DNA of 19,288 bases from Paracoccaceae bacterium (GCA_007131945.1 SLPP01000195.1:1-19288); one strand, 5' to 3'; shown: positions 7,199 to 16,564, counted from the first letter of the stretch. Notes: generated from the sequence alone by a model not told the origin. A program made the numbers and translations.

Positions 7199-9041
<1,843 letters not shown>

Positions 9042-10019
9042 ATGCTGAGGTCGATCCGGCGCCATCCGTGGCGTGGCCTGGGATTGGTCCTGGTGCTGCT
9101 GCCGCTTCTCTATCTCGCCGGGGCCGGGTACTTCCTGTCGCGCTTCGCCGCTGGCCTCCTGACCGTGGGGCCGCTGGTCGAGCGGCTGGCCGCCGAGCCT
9201 CGTCCCGAGGATCCGTTGGCGCTGGGCTATCGGGGCGATCCCGGCGCGGCCTTCGGGGCGCGGTTCGAGACCGTCGCGGTCGAGACCGAACTGGGCCCGG
9301 TCGAGGCCTGGTACGTACCGGCGGAAGGGGCGCGGGATGCGGCCGGCGGGTTCGCCGCGATCTATGTCCACGGGATCGCCGGGGCGCGCGAGGATGGCTA
9401 CCGGCACCTGTCGATGCTGCGCGCGGCCGGTGTCCCGGTGCTGCTGATCGGCTATCGCAACGATCCCGGCGGGCCGGCGGATCCCTCGGGCCTTTACGGT
9501 TTCGGGCTGACCGAGTGGCGCGACCTCGAGGCAGCCATCGGCGCGATGCTGGCGCGCGGCCATGACCGGCTCCTGATCGTGGCCGAGTCGATGGGCGGCG
9601 CGATCCTCGGTCAGTTCCTGTCGCGCAGCGACCGCGCCGGGTCGGTGGCGGCGGTGGCGCTTGATTCGCCCGCGGTCGATATCACGCAGGTGTTGCGCAG
9701 CTTTGCCATGGCAGCCCGGCTGCCGGCGCCCGGCGCCGTGGCGCGGGTCGGGCTGGTTATGCTCGACTGGCGAAAGCCGATCGATTACCGGGACGCACGC
9801 GTCAGCGCGATCTATGCTTCCTTTTCCGGGCCGCTTTTCGTGGCGCACGGGACAGGCGACGGGATCGTCCCGGCAGCCGGCACCGATGCGATGCTGGCCG
9901 CGCGCCGGGGGACCAGCGTCGTGGTGCGGACCGAGGCCGGCCACCTGCTCTCCTTCGCCGCCGATCCCGAGGGCTATCGCGCCGCCTTCGCCGCGTTCCT
10001 CGAACTGATCGCGCGGTGA
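9042..10019 (+). CDS. Membrane-anchored alpha/beta hydrolase
   Basis: This 325-residue protein has one N-terminal membrane segment (about residues 11-32) and an alpha/beta-hydrolase domain. The oxyanion region is VHG (109-111). The nucleophile is S183 in AESMGG, where the usual first glycine of GxSxG is alanine; the acid is D273 in GTGDGIVP and the base is H301 in AGHLL. The layout resembles the YqkD/Bem46-type serine hydrolases with a periplasm- or cytoplasm-facing domain behind an anchor; the substrate cannot be told. A GGGGAGG sequence precedes the ATG. It is transcribed towards icd, with 92 bp between them containing an apparent icd promoter, so they are probably not one operon. Confidence 0.85.
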   Translation: MLRSIRRHPWRGLGLVLVLLPLLYLAGAGYFLSRFAAGLLTVGPLVERLAAEPRPEDPLALGYRGDPGAAFGARFETVAVETELGPVEAWYVPAEGARDAAGGFAAIYVHGIAGAREDGYRHLSMLRAAGVPVLLIGYRNDPGGPADPSGLYGFGLTEWRDLEAAIGAMLARGHDRLLIVAESMGGAILGQFLSRSDRAGSVAAVALDSPAVDITQVLRSFAMAARLPAPGAVARVGLVMLDWRKPIDYRDARVSAIYASFSGPLFVAHGTGDGIVPAAGTDAMLAARRGTSVVVRTEAGHLLSFAADPEGYRAAFAAFLELIAR

Positions 10020-10026
10020 GAAAACG

Positions 10027-10042
10027 GTATGCGATTGCATAC
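10027..10042. promoter_or_regulatory. GTATGC-GATT-GCATAC dyad upstream of icd
   Basis: A perfect 6-bp inverted repeat with a 4-nt centre lies 6 nt upstream of the proposed icd -35 box. It has no T-run, so it is a better operator than terminator. GntR-family regulators bind AT-rich GTATNC-type dyads, but the regulator here is unknown. Confidence 0.45.
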
Positions 10043-10048
10043 AGCGCT

Positions 10049-10076
10049 TTGCAAGTCGCGCGAATTGGTCTATGAG
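10049..10076 (+). promoter_or_regulatory. Candidate icd promoter
   Basis: TTGCAA (10049-10054) and TATGAG (10071-10076) are separated by 16 bp and resemble sigma-70 -35/-10 boxes. The implied start near 10083 leaves a leader of about 30 nt before icd. Confidence 0.4.
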
Positions 10077-10111
10077 GCGCGCAACCGACTCACGCCAGAA
10101 CGGAGGGCAGC

Positions 10112-11326
10112 ATGACGAAGATCAAGGTCGCAAACCCGGTGGTCGAACTCGACGGCGACGAGATGACCCGGATCATCTGGGATTTCATCAAGAAGAAGCT
10201 GATCCTGCCCTATCTCGACATTGACCTAAAGTATTACGACCTCGGCATCGAGGAGCGCGACCGCACCGACGACCAGATCACCGTCGATGCCGCCCATGCC
10301 ATCAAGCAGTACGGCGTCGGCGTCAAATGCGCCACGATCACGCCGGACGAGCAGCGGGTCGAGGAATTCGGGCTCAAGCAGATGTGGCGCTCGCCCAACG
10401 GCACGATCCGCAACATCCTCGGCGGCGTGATCTTCCGCGAGCCGATCATCTGCAAGAACGTCCCGCGCCTGGTGCCGGGCTGGACGCAGCCGATCGTCGT
10501 CGGCCGCCACGCCTTTGGCGACCAGTACCGCGCAACCGACTTCCGCTTCCCGGGCAAGGGGAAGCTGACGATCAAGTTCGTCGGCGAGGACGGCACGGTG
10601 ATCGAGAAGGAGGTCTTCGACGCGCCGGGATCGGGCGTGACGATGGCGATGTACAACCTCGACCAGTCGATCATCGACTTCGCGAGGGCGTCGATGAACT
10701 ATGGCCTGGTCAAGGGCTGGCCGGTCTACCTGTCGACCAAGAACACGATCCTCAAGGCCTATGATGGCCGCTTCAAGGATCTCTTCCAGAAGGTCTACGA
10801 CGAGGAATTCGCCGACAAGTTCAAGGCCGCCGGCATCACCTACGAACACCGCCTGATCGACGACATGGTGGCCTGCGCGATGAAATGGTCGGGCGGCTAT
10901 GTCTGGGCCTGCAAGAACTACGACGGCGACGTGCAGTCCGACACCGTGGCGCAGGGCTTCGGCTCGCTCGGCCTGATGACCTCGGTGCTGATGACGCCCG
11001 ACGGCCAGACGGTCGAGGCCGAGGCGGCGCATGGCACGGTCACCCGCCACTACCGCCAGCACCAGGCCGGCAAGGAGACCTCGACGAACTCCATCGCCTC
11101 GATCTTCGCCTGGACCGGCGGGCTGAAGCACCGCGCGAAACTGGACGACAATGCCGAACTCAAGCGTTTCGCCGAGACGCTGGAGAAGGTGACCGTGCAG
11201 GCGGTCGAGGACGGCCACATGACCAAGGACCTGGCGCTGCTGGTCGGGCCCGAGCAGAAGTGGCTGACCACGATGGGCTACCTGGAAAAGGTCGACGAGT
11301 ACCTGAACAAGGCGCTTGCCGGCTGA
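10112..11326 (+). CDS. icd: NADP-dependent isocitrate dehydrogenase (eukaryote-like, homodimeric type)
   Basis: This 404-residue TCA-cycle enzyme converts isocitrate to 2-oxoglutarate and CO2 while making NADPH. The N-terminus [14 protein letters not shown], the substrate loop [12 protein letters not shown], the [13 protein letters not shown] segment, the metal-site [10 protein letters not shown] and the cofactor loop [14 protein letters not shown] all match the homodimeric subfamily shared by alphaproteobacteria and mitochondria, not the E. coli type. Length is normal. GGAGG (10102-10106) lies 5 nt before the ATG. An 8-bp hairpin follows the stop. An inverted repeat and a promoter-like pair lie upstream, suggesting control as a single gene. 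Confidence 0.96.
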   Translation: MTKIKVANPVVELDGDEMTRIIWDFIKKKLILPYLDIDLKYYDLGIEERDRTDDQITVDAAHAIKQYGVGVKCATITPDEQRVEEFGLKQMWRSPNGTIRNILGGVIFREPIICKNVPRLVPGWTQPIVVGRHAFGDQYRATDFRFPGKGKLTIKFVGEDGTVIEKEVFDAPGSGVTMAMYNLDQSIIDFARASMNYGLVKGWPVYLSTKNTILKAYDGRFKDLFQKVYDEEFADKFKAAGITYEHRLIDDMVACAMKWSGGYVWACKNYDGDVQSDTVAQGFGSLGLMTSVLMTPDGQTVEAEAAHGTVTRHYRQHQAGKETSTNSIASIFAWTGGLKHRAKLDDNAELKRFAETLEKVTVQAVEDGHMTKDLALLVGPEQKWLTTMGYLEKVDEYLNKALAG

Positions 11327-11344
11327 ACGCGGCCGGGCCGCGTT
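11326..11344 (+). terminator. Hairpin at the end of icd
   Basis: AACGCGGC (11326-11333) pairs perfectly with GCCGCGTT (11337-11344) around CGG, starting on the last base of the icd stop codon. There is no T-run beyond the TT in the stem, so it may be a terminator or a 3'-end stabiliser. Confidence 0.35.
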
Positions 11345-11489
11345 CGCGCGGCTCAGCTCCGGCGACGATCCTTTCGGCGGCGCCCGCGCCGGCGTTGCGC
11401 GGGCGTCGCCGCTTGCGCGCGTTGAGTTTACCGCGACATCAAGAAGATACCGGTACTTGGCAGGGCATCACCAAGGATCGGAGCCCGGC

Positions 11490-12944
11490 GTGTCAGAGAA
11501 CTCCCCCCGCCTTGCCATGCCCTTCATGCAGCAGGGTCAGGCCCAGAAGCATGTCACCCATAACGAGGCGCTGGAGATTCTCGACCTGCTGGTCCAGCTG
11601 ACGGTCGAGGCCTTCGACGCCGAGGCGCCGCCGGCCGATCCCGCCGAGGGGCAGATCTGGGCCCTTGGGCCGGCGCCGGCGGAGGGCTGGGCCGGGCATG
11701 CGGGCGATCTGGCGGCCTGGGCGAACGGCGGCTGGCTATTCCTCCAGCCGAAGGCGGGATGGCGGGCGGCGCTGGGCGACGACGTGCGGGTCTGGACCGG
11801 GGCGGGCTGGGAGCGGCCGCGCCTTCCGGAGCTGGTGGACCTGGCCGGGGTCGGCGTGAACGCCGGCTACGACGCCGAGAACCGCCTTGCCGTTTCCGCG
11901 CCGGCGGCGCTGTTCACCCATGACGGATCCGATCACCGGCTGAAGATCAACAAGGCGGCGCCGGCGGATACCGCGACGCTGCTCTTCCAGACCGACTGGT
12001 CCGGCCGCGCCGAGATGGGGCTTGCCGGCGAGGACGACTTCTCGTTCAAGGTCAGCCCGGACGGCAGCACCTGGCACGAGGGCATCCGGATCGACCGGAA
12101 CACGGGGCGCGCGCATGTCAGCGGCATGCGCGAGCGGCTCTATGCGCACCGGACCTACCACGTGCGCACCGATGGCGACGATGCGAATTCGGGCCTCGCC
12201 GACGATGCCTCGGGCGCGTTCCGGACGATCTCGCGCGCCCTCGACGTGGTCTACGGCACGCTCGATCTCGGGCGCTTCGACGTGACCATCGCGGTCGCGC
12301 CCGGCATCTACGAGGAATTCATCGAGGTGCTGGCCCCGTCGATCGGGGCGGGGCTGGTCACCGTCCGCGGCACCGGCGCGCAACCCGACGACGTGATCAT
12401 CCGCGGGACCAGCGGCGTTGCCCCGGCCTATGCACCCTTCGGCGTGCTGCGGGCCTGGAACGGCGCGGTGATCGCGCTCGACAACCTGCGGATCGAGCGC
12501 GAGAGCGGCCCTTCGGTCGCCCTCTTGGACATCCGCTCCGGCGCCAACGTGATCGTCGATCTCGGCGACACGCTGCACCTCGGCGCCACCAACAACAGCG
12601 CGATCCGGATCGTCGGCGGGACGCTGACCGCCGAGCAGGCGACGCTTCGCCTGGTGGGCAACGTCTCCTCCCTCTTGCTCGTCCGGCAGGGCGGCAGCGC
12701 GAGCATCGTTTCCGCGACGGTGGATGTCGACGGGCGCTCCTTCTCGAACGCGGTCTTCGTGGCCGATCGCTGCGGCGTCATCGCCGGCCATACCGGGGCC
12801 ACGACGATCACCGGAACCGCGACCGGAGCGCGCGTGCAGGTCCGTTCGAACGGCGTGATCGACTTCGGCAACAAGGCGCTGTCCACGTTGCCCGGCTCGT
12901 CGAACGGCGTGGTCGATTCGGGCGGGGTCTACATCCCGCTCTGA
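11490..12944 (+). CDS. DUF2793 / beta-helix spike-like protein
   Basis: This 484-residue protein has two parts. Residues about 8-110 match DUF2793 as I know it (MPFMQQGQAQKHVTHNEAL, then a GW-rich region with WAL, GWAGH, WLFLQPKAGWRA). After a linker (about 140-220), residues 225-484 begin YHVRTDGDDANSGLADDASG and continue in short beta repeats (VTVRGTG, ALDNLRIERES, SAIRIVGGTL) typical of right-handed beta-helix tail spikes. Such proteins occur in phages, prophages and the dispersed spike genes of Rhodobacter gene transfer agents. No other phage gene is present. I chose GTG at 11490, with GGAG 6 nt upstream; the frame is open upstream but not protein-like. A surface-glycan-binding or degrading role is inference. 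Confidence 0.8.
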   Translation: MSENSPRLAMPFMQQGQAQKHVTHNEALEILDLLVQLTVEAFDAEAPPADPAEGQIWALGPAPAEGWAGHAGDLAAWANGGWLFLQPKAGWRAALGDDVRVWTGAGWERPRLPELVDLAGVGVNAGYDAENRLAVSAPAALFTHDGSDHRLKINKAAPADTATLLFQTDWSGRAEMGLAGEDDFSFKVSPDGSTWHEGIRIDRNTGRAHVSGMRERLYAHRTYHVRTDGDDANSGLADDASGAFRTISRALDVVYGTLDLGRFDVTIAVAPGIYEEFIEVLAPSIGAGLVTVRGTGAQPDDVIIRGTSGVAPAYAPFGVLRAWNGAVIALDNLRIERESGPSVALLDIRSGANVIVDLGDTLHLGATNNSAIRIVGGTLTAEQATLRLVGNVSSLLLVRQGGSASIVSATVDVDGRSFSNAVFVADRCGVIAGHTGATTITGTATGARVQVRSNGVIDFGNKALSTLPGSSNGVVDSGGVYIPL

Positions 12945-12963
12945 CGCCGCCGCGTCGCGCCGG

Positions 12964-12979
12964 CGCCGGCATGCCGGCG
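12964..12979. terminator. 16-nt perfect palindrome between convergent genes
   Basis: CGCCGGCATGCCGGCG is self-complementary and lies between the end of the spike-like gene and the end of the first UspA-like gene. It lacks a T-run; a bidirectional terminator is possible but unproven. Confidence 0.25.
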
Positions 12980-13017
12980 GCGTCGTCCGGGCCGAGGATG
13001 GATGCGCCTGCCCCCGT

Positions 13018-13443
13018 TCAGACGAAGCGGCGCGAGATCAGGACCGAGCATTGCGCATGGCGGACGACCCGCGCTGCGGTCGAGCCGATGAAATAGTCGC
13101 TCAGCCCCGGCTTGTGCGAGGCGATCATGATCAGGTCGGCGCCGTTATCCTCGGCGCATTCGAGGATCTGGCTCGAGGGTTTGCCGGCACGAAGATCGAT
13201 TTCCACCGGCTTGCCGCCGGCGGCCCCGGCGACGGCCTCGAGCTGCCGCCGGACCTCCGCGCGCTTGGCGTTCAACTGGTCCTTCGACATCGCCGCGACG
13301 ACGAAGGCCGGCAGCTCCTCCATCACGTGAACCAGCGTGATGCGCCCGCCCGGCGAGAGCAGCTTCGCCGCCTTTCCGATCAGCCCGCGCGTGGTCGCGC
13401 CCTGGCTGAACAAGGCGGCGGCGACGACGATCGACTGATACAT
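13018..13443 (-). CDS. UspA-like universal stress protein (second of a tandem pair)
   Basis: A 141-residue single-domain universal stress protein, cytosolic and presumably dimeric. The fold is shown by VVAAALF at the N-terminus, GGRITLVHV (32-40), GADLIMIASH (101-110) and a C-terminal block (108-130) ending in RVVRHAQCSVLI. The Asp of the usual VPxD start is replaced by Ala, and the G-x2-G of the ATP loop reads ASHK, leaving only the final GS (120-121), so ATP binding as in MJ0577 is doubtful. GGAGAGGAAG precedes the ATG. It follows its paralogue by 43 nt on the same strand, so the two probably form an operon under the FNR-type site at 14137. Confidence 0.88.
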   Translation of the reverse strand: MYQSIVVAAALFSQGATTRGLIGKAAKLLSPGGRITLVHVMEELPAFVVAAMSKDQLNAKRAEVRRQLEAVAGAAGGKPVEIDLRAGKPSSQILECAEDNGADLIMIASHKPGLSDYFIGSTAARVVRHAQCSVLISRRFV

Positions 13444-13486
13444 CTTCCTCTCCTGTTCCTGTCTGCCTGTCGGGCTGCCGGCGGGC

Positions 13487-13903
13487 TCAGCGCAGCACCA
13501 GAACCGAGGTCTCCGCGTGACGGACGACGCGGGCCGCGGTCGAGCCGATGAAATAGTCGCTCAGCCCCGGCTTGTGCGAGGCGATCACGATCAGGTCGGC
13601 GTTCTTTTCCTTTGCTGTGCCCAGGATCCCGGCAGATGCCATGCCGCTGCGCACCACGGCCTCGGTTTTCACGCCTTCGACGGTCGCGGCGATCGCCTCG
13701 AGCTGGTCGCGCACGTTGCGCTGGTGTTCGGTCAGTTGCGTGCGCGGGACATGCGCCGCGGCGTATTTCGGGATCTCGTCGAGCACATGGACGAGGACGA
13801 TGCGCCCGCCGGGGTTCAGCATCTCCCTGGCCTTCTCGATCATCGTGCGGGTGGTGCGGCCCTCGTCGAACAGCGCGGCGGCGATCAGGATTGTGTCGTA
13901 CAT
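13487..13903 (-). CDS. UspA-like universal stress protein (first of a tandem pair)
   Basis: A 138-residue paralogue of the following gene. Residues 1-40 (ILIAAALFDEG...GGRIVLVHV) and 101-137 carry the UspA fold. Residues 108-130 are identical to those of its neighbour, and the DNA for this part is nearly identical (65 of 66 bases, 13536-13601 versus 13076-13141), while the middle of the proteins differs widely. It has the same loss of the N-terminal Asp and of the first two ATP-loop glycines. GGAG precedes the ATG. It is divergent from the HupK-like gene, and the shared region has an FNR-type dyad 233 nt upstream, which fits the oxygen-limited induction seen for UspA-type proteins in other bacteria. 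Confidence 0.88.
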   Translation of the reverse strand: MYDTILIAAALFDEGRTTRTMIEKAREMLNPGGRIVLVHVLDEIPKYAAAHVPRTQLTEHQRNVRDQLEAIAATVEGVKTEAVVRSGMASAGILGTAKEKNADLIVIASHKPGLSDYFIGSTAARVVRHAETSVLVLR

Positions 13904-14256
13904 CGGCGAGGCTCCTGCATTTTGGCGTCGATTGCCGTCGATCCTATCGGCCCGAGGCGCGGTTCCGCGCGCCCGTTGCGTCCCGTCGTCGCCCGGCTGC
14001 GACGCCCCGACGCCGGTCCCCTTCCCGCCTAGCCGCTCGTGGCATTGCGGTCAACCACGCGGTGGCGGCGGACCGAAGCGCCGCCCGTGGTTCGTCCCGG
14101 CCGTCGCGCCAACTTCGGCGAAGAGTTCGTCGGGGGTTGAGATAGGTCAAGGAACCTTCGCCGCACACACGGCAGGATGGCATGTGTTCAGCGCCGCCGC
14201 GAAGGTACTCGCCTGCAGGGTGGCGCCGGAGGAAGTCGCTGCCAATCGAGGCAACC
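13904..14256. other. 353-bp divergent intergenic region, usp pair / HupK-like gene
   Basis: No gene is convincing. The main signal is the TTGA-N6-TCAA dyad at 14137-14150, listed separately. The rest is GC-rich and carries no clear -35/-10 pair or hairpin that I can support. Confidence 0.4.
14137..14150. promoter_or_regulatory. FNR/FnrL-type site TTGAGATAGGTCAA
   Basis: TTGA-N6-TCAA matches the core of the FNR family box; the fifth bases (G and G) make it less than ideal compared with TTGAT-N4-ATCAA. It lies 106 nt before the HupK-like start and 233 nt before the usp pair. Both flanking genes have plausible links to low-oxygen life, which supports the call. Confidence 0.5.
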
Positions 14257-15414
14257 ATGGCGCATATCCGCATGCTCGACCCCGCCACTAGGCCCGTGGA
14301 GCCGCCCGCCGGGCGGCTTCAGATCCTGCGCCGCGACTGTCCCGAAGCGGGGACCGTCGTCGCCTTCCGGAACCAGCGGCTGACCGACCTCGCGAGCGTG
14401 CTGCGCGGGCGCCCGGCGGCGGATGCGCCGCGCCTTGCGCGCCGGTTGCAGCCGGCCAGCGGCTGGGCGCAGGGACTGGCCTGCCTCGGCGCGATCGAGG
14501 CCGCCGCCGGCCGGCGCCCCGACCCGGACACGGCGCGCGCGCGCGCGCTTCTGGCACAGGCCGAAAGCGCGCTGGGGATGATCACGCATGCCGGTCTCGA
14601 CTGGCCGCGGCTCTTCGGCTGGGAACCCCGCCTGCGCCACCTGCGCTATGCCCGCGCGGCGCTCGACGCGCTGGTCGCCCGGCTGTGGCGGGGGCGGGAT
14701 CCGCTCGATCCCGCGGCGCGCGCGGCCGCGGCGTTCGAGGCCGAGCCCGCCGCCTCGGCGCTGATCGAGGCGCTCGAGACTGCTGTCCTGCCGCGTGCGC
14801 CGGTCGATCCGGCGCGGCTGGCGGACTGGGCCGCGCGCGATCGGGCGCCTTTCGCGCGGCTGATCCGCGCCGCCTCGCGGCTGTGTCTCGCCGCGCCGCC
14901 GCCGGATGCGGTGCCGGTGCCGGGGCTCTCCGATCTCGCCGCCGCGCTGGCTGCCGATCCGGGTTTCGGCCGTGCCCCGCATCTCGGTGGCGTCGCGGGC
15001 GACCCGACAGCCTTCGCGCGGCTTCCGGCGGTACCGGGTGCGGCGCGTTTCGGTCCCGTCGGCGCGCGGCTTCTCGCCCAGGCCGGGCAGGCGCAGGCCG
15101 CGATCGAGGCGCTGGCCCGGCTCGACCCGCCGCCGGTCGCGACATCGGCGCCGTGCCCCGGCACCGGCGCGGCGCTGGTCGAGGGGGTGCGCGGCCCGCT
15201 CGTGCATCTCGTCCGCCTCGACGGCGGCGACCGGATCGACCTCGTCGCCAGTGTCGCGCCCACCGAATGGATGCTGCACCCGGCCGGGCCGCTCGCCGCG
15301 ACGCTTGCCGCGCTGCCGGCAGAGCGGCTGATGCGCGACGCGCCGCTGGTGCTCGCCGCCCATGATCCGGGCACCAGGGTCACGCTGCGGCAGGAGGCGA
15401 CGGCGGAGTCATGA
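14257..15414 (+). CDS. HupK-like degenerate [NiFe]-hydrogenase large-subunit homologue
   Basis: This 385-residue protein aligns by eye with hydrogenase large subunits at both ends. An N-terminal helix region (GWAQGLACLGAIEAAAG, then RALLAQAESALGMITHAGLDWP, about 69-117) corresponds to the part after the RxCGxC motif. The C-terminal part (GVRGPLVHLVRLDGG, PTEWMLHPAGPLAA, APLVLAAHDPG) matches the segment leading to DPCxxC. The nickel-ligand cysteines are missing: the end reads HDPGTRVTL. HupK, an accessory homologue used in hydrogenase assembly in Rhodobacter and Rhizobium, has this nature. No other hup/hyp gene is in the window. I chose the ATG giving MAHIRML, with GAGG 5 nt upstream. A (GC)8 run lies at 14533-14548. 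Family call is fairly good; function is inference. Confidence 0.6.
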   Translation: MAHIRMLDPATRPVEPPAGRLQILRRDCPEAGTVVAFRNQRLTDLASVLRGRPAADAPRLARRLQPASGWAQGLACLGAIEAAAGRRPDPDTARARALLAQAESALGMITHAGLDWPRLFGWEPRLRHLRYARAALDALVARLWRGRDPLDPAARAAAAFEAEPAASALIEALETAVLPRAPVDPARLADWAARDRAPFARLIRAASRLCLAAPPPDAVPVPGLSDLAAALAADPGFGRAPHLGGVAGDPTAFARLPAVPGAARFGPVGARLLAQAGQAQAAIEALARLDPPPVATSAPCPGTGAALVEGVRGPLVHLVRLDGGDRIDLVASVAPTEWMLHPAGPLAATLAALPAERLMRDAPLVLAAHDPGTRVTLRQEATAES

Positions 15415-15467
15415 AAATCGGGCGGGCGGCGCGATCCGCCGGCCCGCGGTGCCCCGCATGGGGTCGG

Positions 15468-15540
15468 GTGCGCACGCGTGCGCACTTCGGCAACACCTTG
15501 AAATCACGCCCTGAATCGAAGGCGTTAACCGCAATGAAAC
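15468..15540 (+). repeat. Twin intergenic element, copy B (dyad + 37 nt + CGTTAACCGCAATGAAAC)
   Basis: GTGCGCACGCGTGCGCAC (15468-15485) is a perfect 18-bp palindrome, itself two GTGCGCAC units around CG. Exactly 37 nt later lies CGTTAACCGCAATGAAAC (15523-15540), 16 of 18 bases identical to copy A at 8846-8863. The spacer starts TTCGGCA and has TGAAAT, matching TTTGGCA and TGATAT in copy A. Here the element lies between convergent genes, where an ordinary promoter is not expected. Confidence 0.5.
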
Positions 15541-15542
15541 TT

Positions 15543-15562
15543 CCTGCCCGCGCCCGGGCAGG
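15543..15562 (-). terminator. Hairpin downstream of the Lrp-domain gene
   Basis: CCTGCCCG (15543-15550) pairs perfectly with CGGGCAGG (15555-15562) around a 4-nt loop. On the minus strand it is followed by AAGTTTCATT, a weak T-containing tail, which fits termination of the minus-strand gene ending at 15637. Confidence 0.35.
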
Positions 15563-15636
15563 GCGGGGGCGGACCGGTTGCCCGTCGCGCTCGGGGCCGG
15601 GGCCCGAGCGGCGCCTCGCCGGCGTCGCGCGCCGGT

Positions 15637-15873
15637 TCAGAACGCCTTGAAGGTCATCGTCGTGAGCGTGCGCGAGATGCCGGGGATGTCGAACAGCCGT
15701 TCGGTCAGGTAATGGCCGACATCCTCGCCCTCGGGGATGTAGACCTTTGCGATCAGGTCGTATTCGCCGCTGGTCGAGTAGAGTTCGGAGACGACCTCGC
15801 GGTCGTAGATGTCGGCCGCGACCTGGTAGGTCTTGCCCGGGGTACAGCGGAACTGGACGAAGACGCATTGCAT
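15637..15873 (-). CDS. Stand-alone Lrp/AsnC ligand-binding (RAM) domain protein
   Basis: A 78-residue protein consisting only of the Lrp/AsnC effector domain: MQCVFVQFRCTPGKT, then VSELYSTSGEYDLIAKVYIP, ending GISRTLTTMTFKAF. The alpha-beta-beta-alpha-beta ferredoxin-like fold and the SGEYDLIAKV strand are typical. There is no helix-turn-helix, so it does not bind DNA by itself; such proteins form dimers or larger rings that bind amino acids and may modify full-length Lrp proteins. The start is well supported by GGAGGTG 4 nt upstream. A longer frame reaching 16533 overlaps thpR and is rejected. thpR lies 59 bp upstream on the same strand, so they may be co-transcribed. Confidence 0.85.
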   Translation of the reverse strand: MQCVFVQFRCTPGKTYQVAADIYDREVVSELYSTSGEYDLIAKVYIPEGEDVGHYLTERLFDIPGISRTLTTMTFKAF

Positions 15874-15932
15874 GGGACACCTCCGAGAGCGCGGCGCCAG
15901 CCTATGCCGGCGCGGGCGGTGGGCGCAAGCGT

Positions 15933-16475
15933 TCAGCCGCTCAGCGGATACTCGGCCAGCACGTCGTAGACCGGCCCGTCGGGACGCAGGAGCGAGCGGT
16001 AGAGGGCGAATTCGGTGACCGTGAAGGGCGGCGAGGTCACGGCGCCGATCTCGCCCATTGCCCTGGCCAGCGCCGCGGCGCTGACCTGCCCGTCGGCGAA
16101 CCGGCCGAGCGTGATGTGCGGCACGAAGCGCTTGCCCTCGAGCGCCACGCCGACGCCGCGGACGGCCTGGGCGACGCGCGCCTGCAGATGCTCGAGCGCC
16201 GGCGCGGGGGCCAGCCGGGCATGGACGTTGCGCGGCCTGTCGCCGCCGAAGACGTCGAGCCCGGCAATCGCCAGGGTGAGCGGCGCGGCGCGCAGCCGGG
16301 CAAGCGCGGCGTCGACCTCCTCGAGGACCGGTTCGGCGACATTGCCGAGGAAGGCGAGCGTCAGGTGCAGGTTCTCGGGCGGCACCGGGCGCGGCAGCGG
16401 CAGCAGGAACTGCGTCACCGCAAGCTGGCGGCGCACCGGGTCGGGCAGGGGCAGGGCGACGAAGGCGCGGATCAT
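15933..16475 (-). CDS. thpR: RNA 2',3'-cyclic phosphodiesterase (2H family)
   Basis: A 180-residue 2H phosphoesterase that opens 2',3'-cyclic phosphates on RNA to 2'-phosphates and can show 2'-5' ligase activity. The two catalytic HxTx motifs are HLTL (37-40) and HITL (120-123). MIRAFVALPLP at the start, LAFLGNV after motif 1 and the RPDGPVYDVLAEYPL end are typical of the bacterial ThpR/LigT group, and the length is normal. The ATG is the natural start. The gene lies downstream of the BCCT transporter but is separated from it by a strong 12-bp hairpin, so it probably has its own transcript. Confidence 0.92.
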   Translation of the reverse strand: MIRAFVALPLPDPVRRQLAVTQFLLPLPRPVPPENLHLTLAFLGNVAEPVLEEVDAALARLRAAPLTLAIAGLDVFGGDRPRNVHARLAPAPALEHLQARVAQAVRGVGVALEGKRFVPHITLGRFADGQVSAAALARAMGEIGAVTSPPFTVTEFALYRSLLRPDGPVYDVLAEYPLSG

Positions 16476-16512
16476 GCGGCGGGCTCCGTTGGGGACCGGG
16501 CGGGAAAGGGAA

Positions 16513-16543
16513 CGGCCCGGGGGTCCTTGTCACCCCCGGGCCG
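16513..16543 (-). terminator. Strong 12-bp terminator hairpin after the BCCT gene
   Basis: Bases 16513-16524 (CGGCCCGGGGGT) pair perfectly with 16532-16543 around a 7-nt loop. On the minus strand it is followed by TTCCCTTTCCC, a T-containing tail, 21 nt after the transporter's stop codon. Confidence 0.6.
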
Positions 16544-16564
16544 CGCGCTGTCCAGTCCCGCGGC

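Noticed and set aside
15874..16533. N-terminal extension of the Lrp-domain protein
   Set aside because: The extension overlaps thpR in another frame and is proline/arginine-rich; the strong ribosome-binding site before 15873 settles the start.
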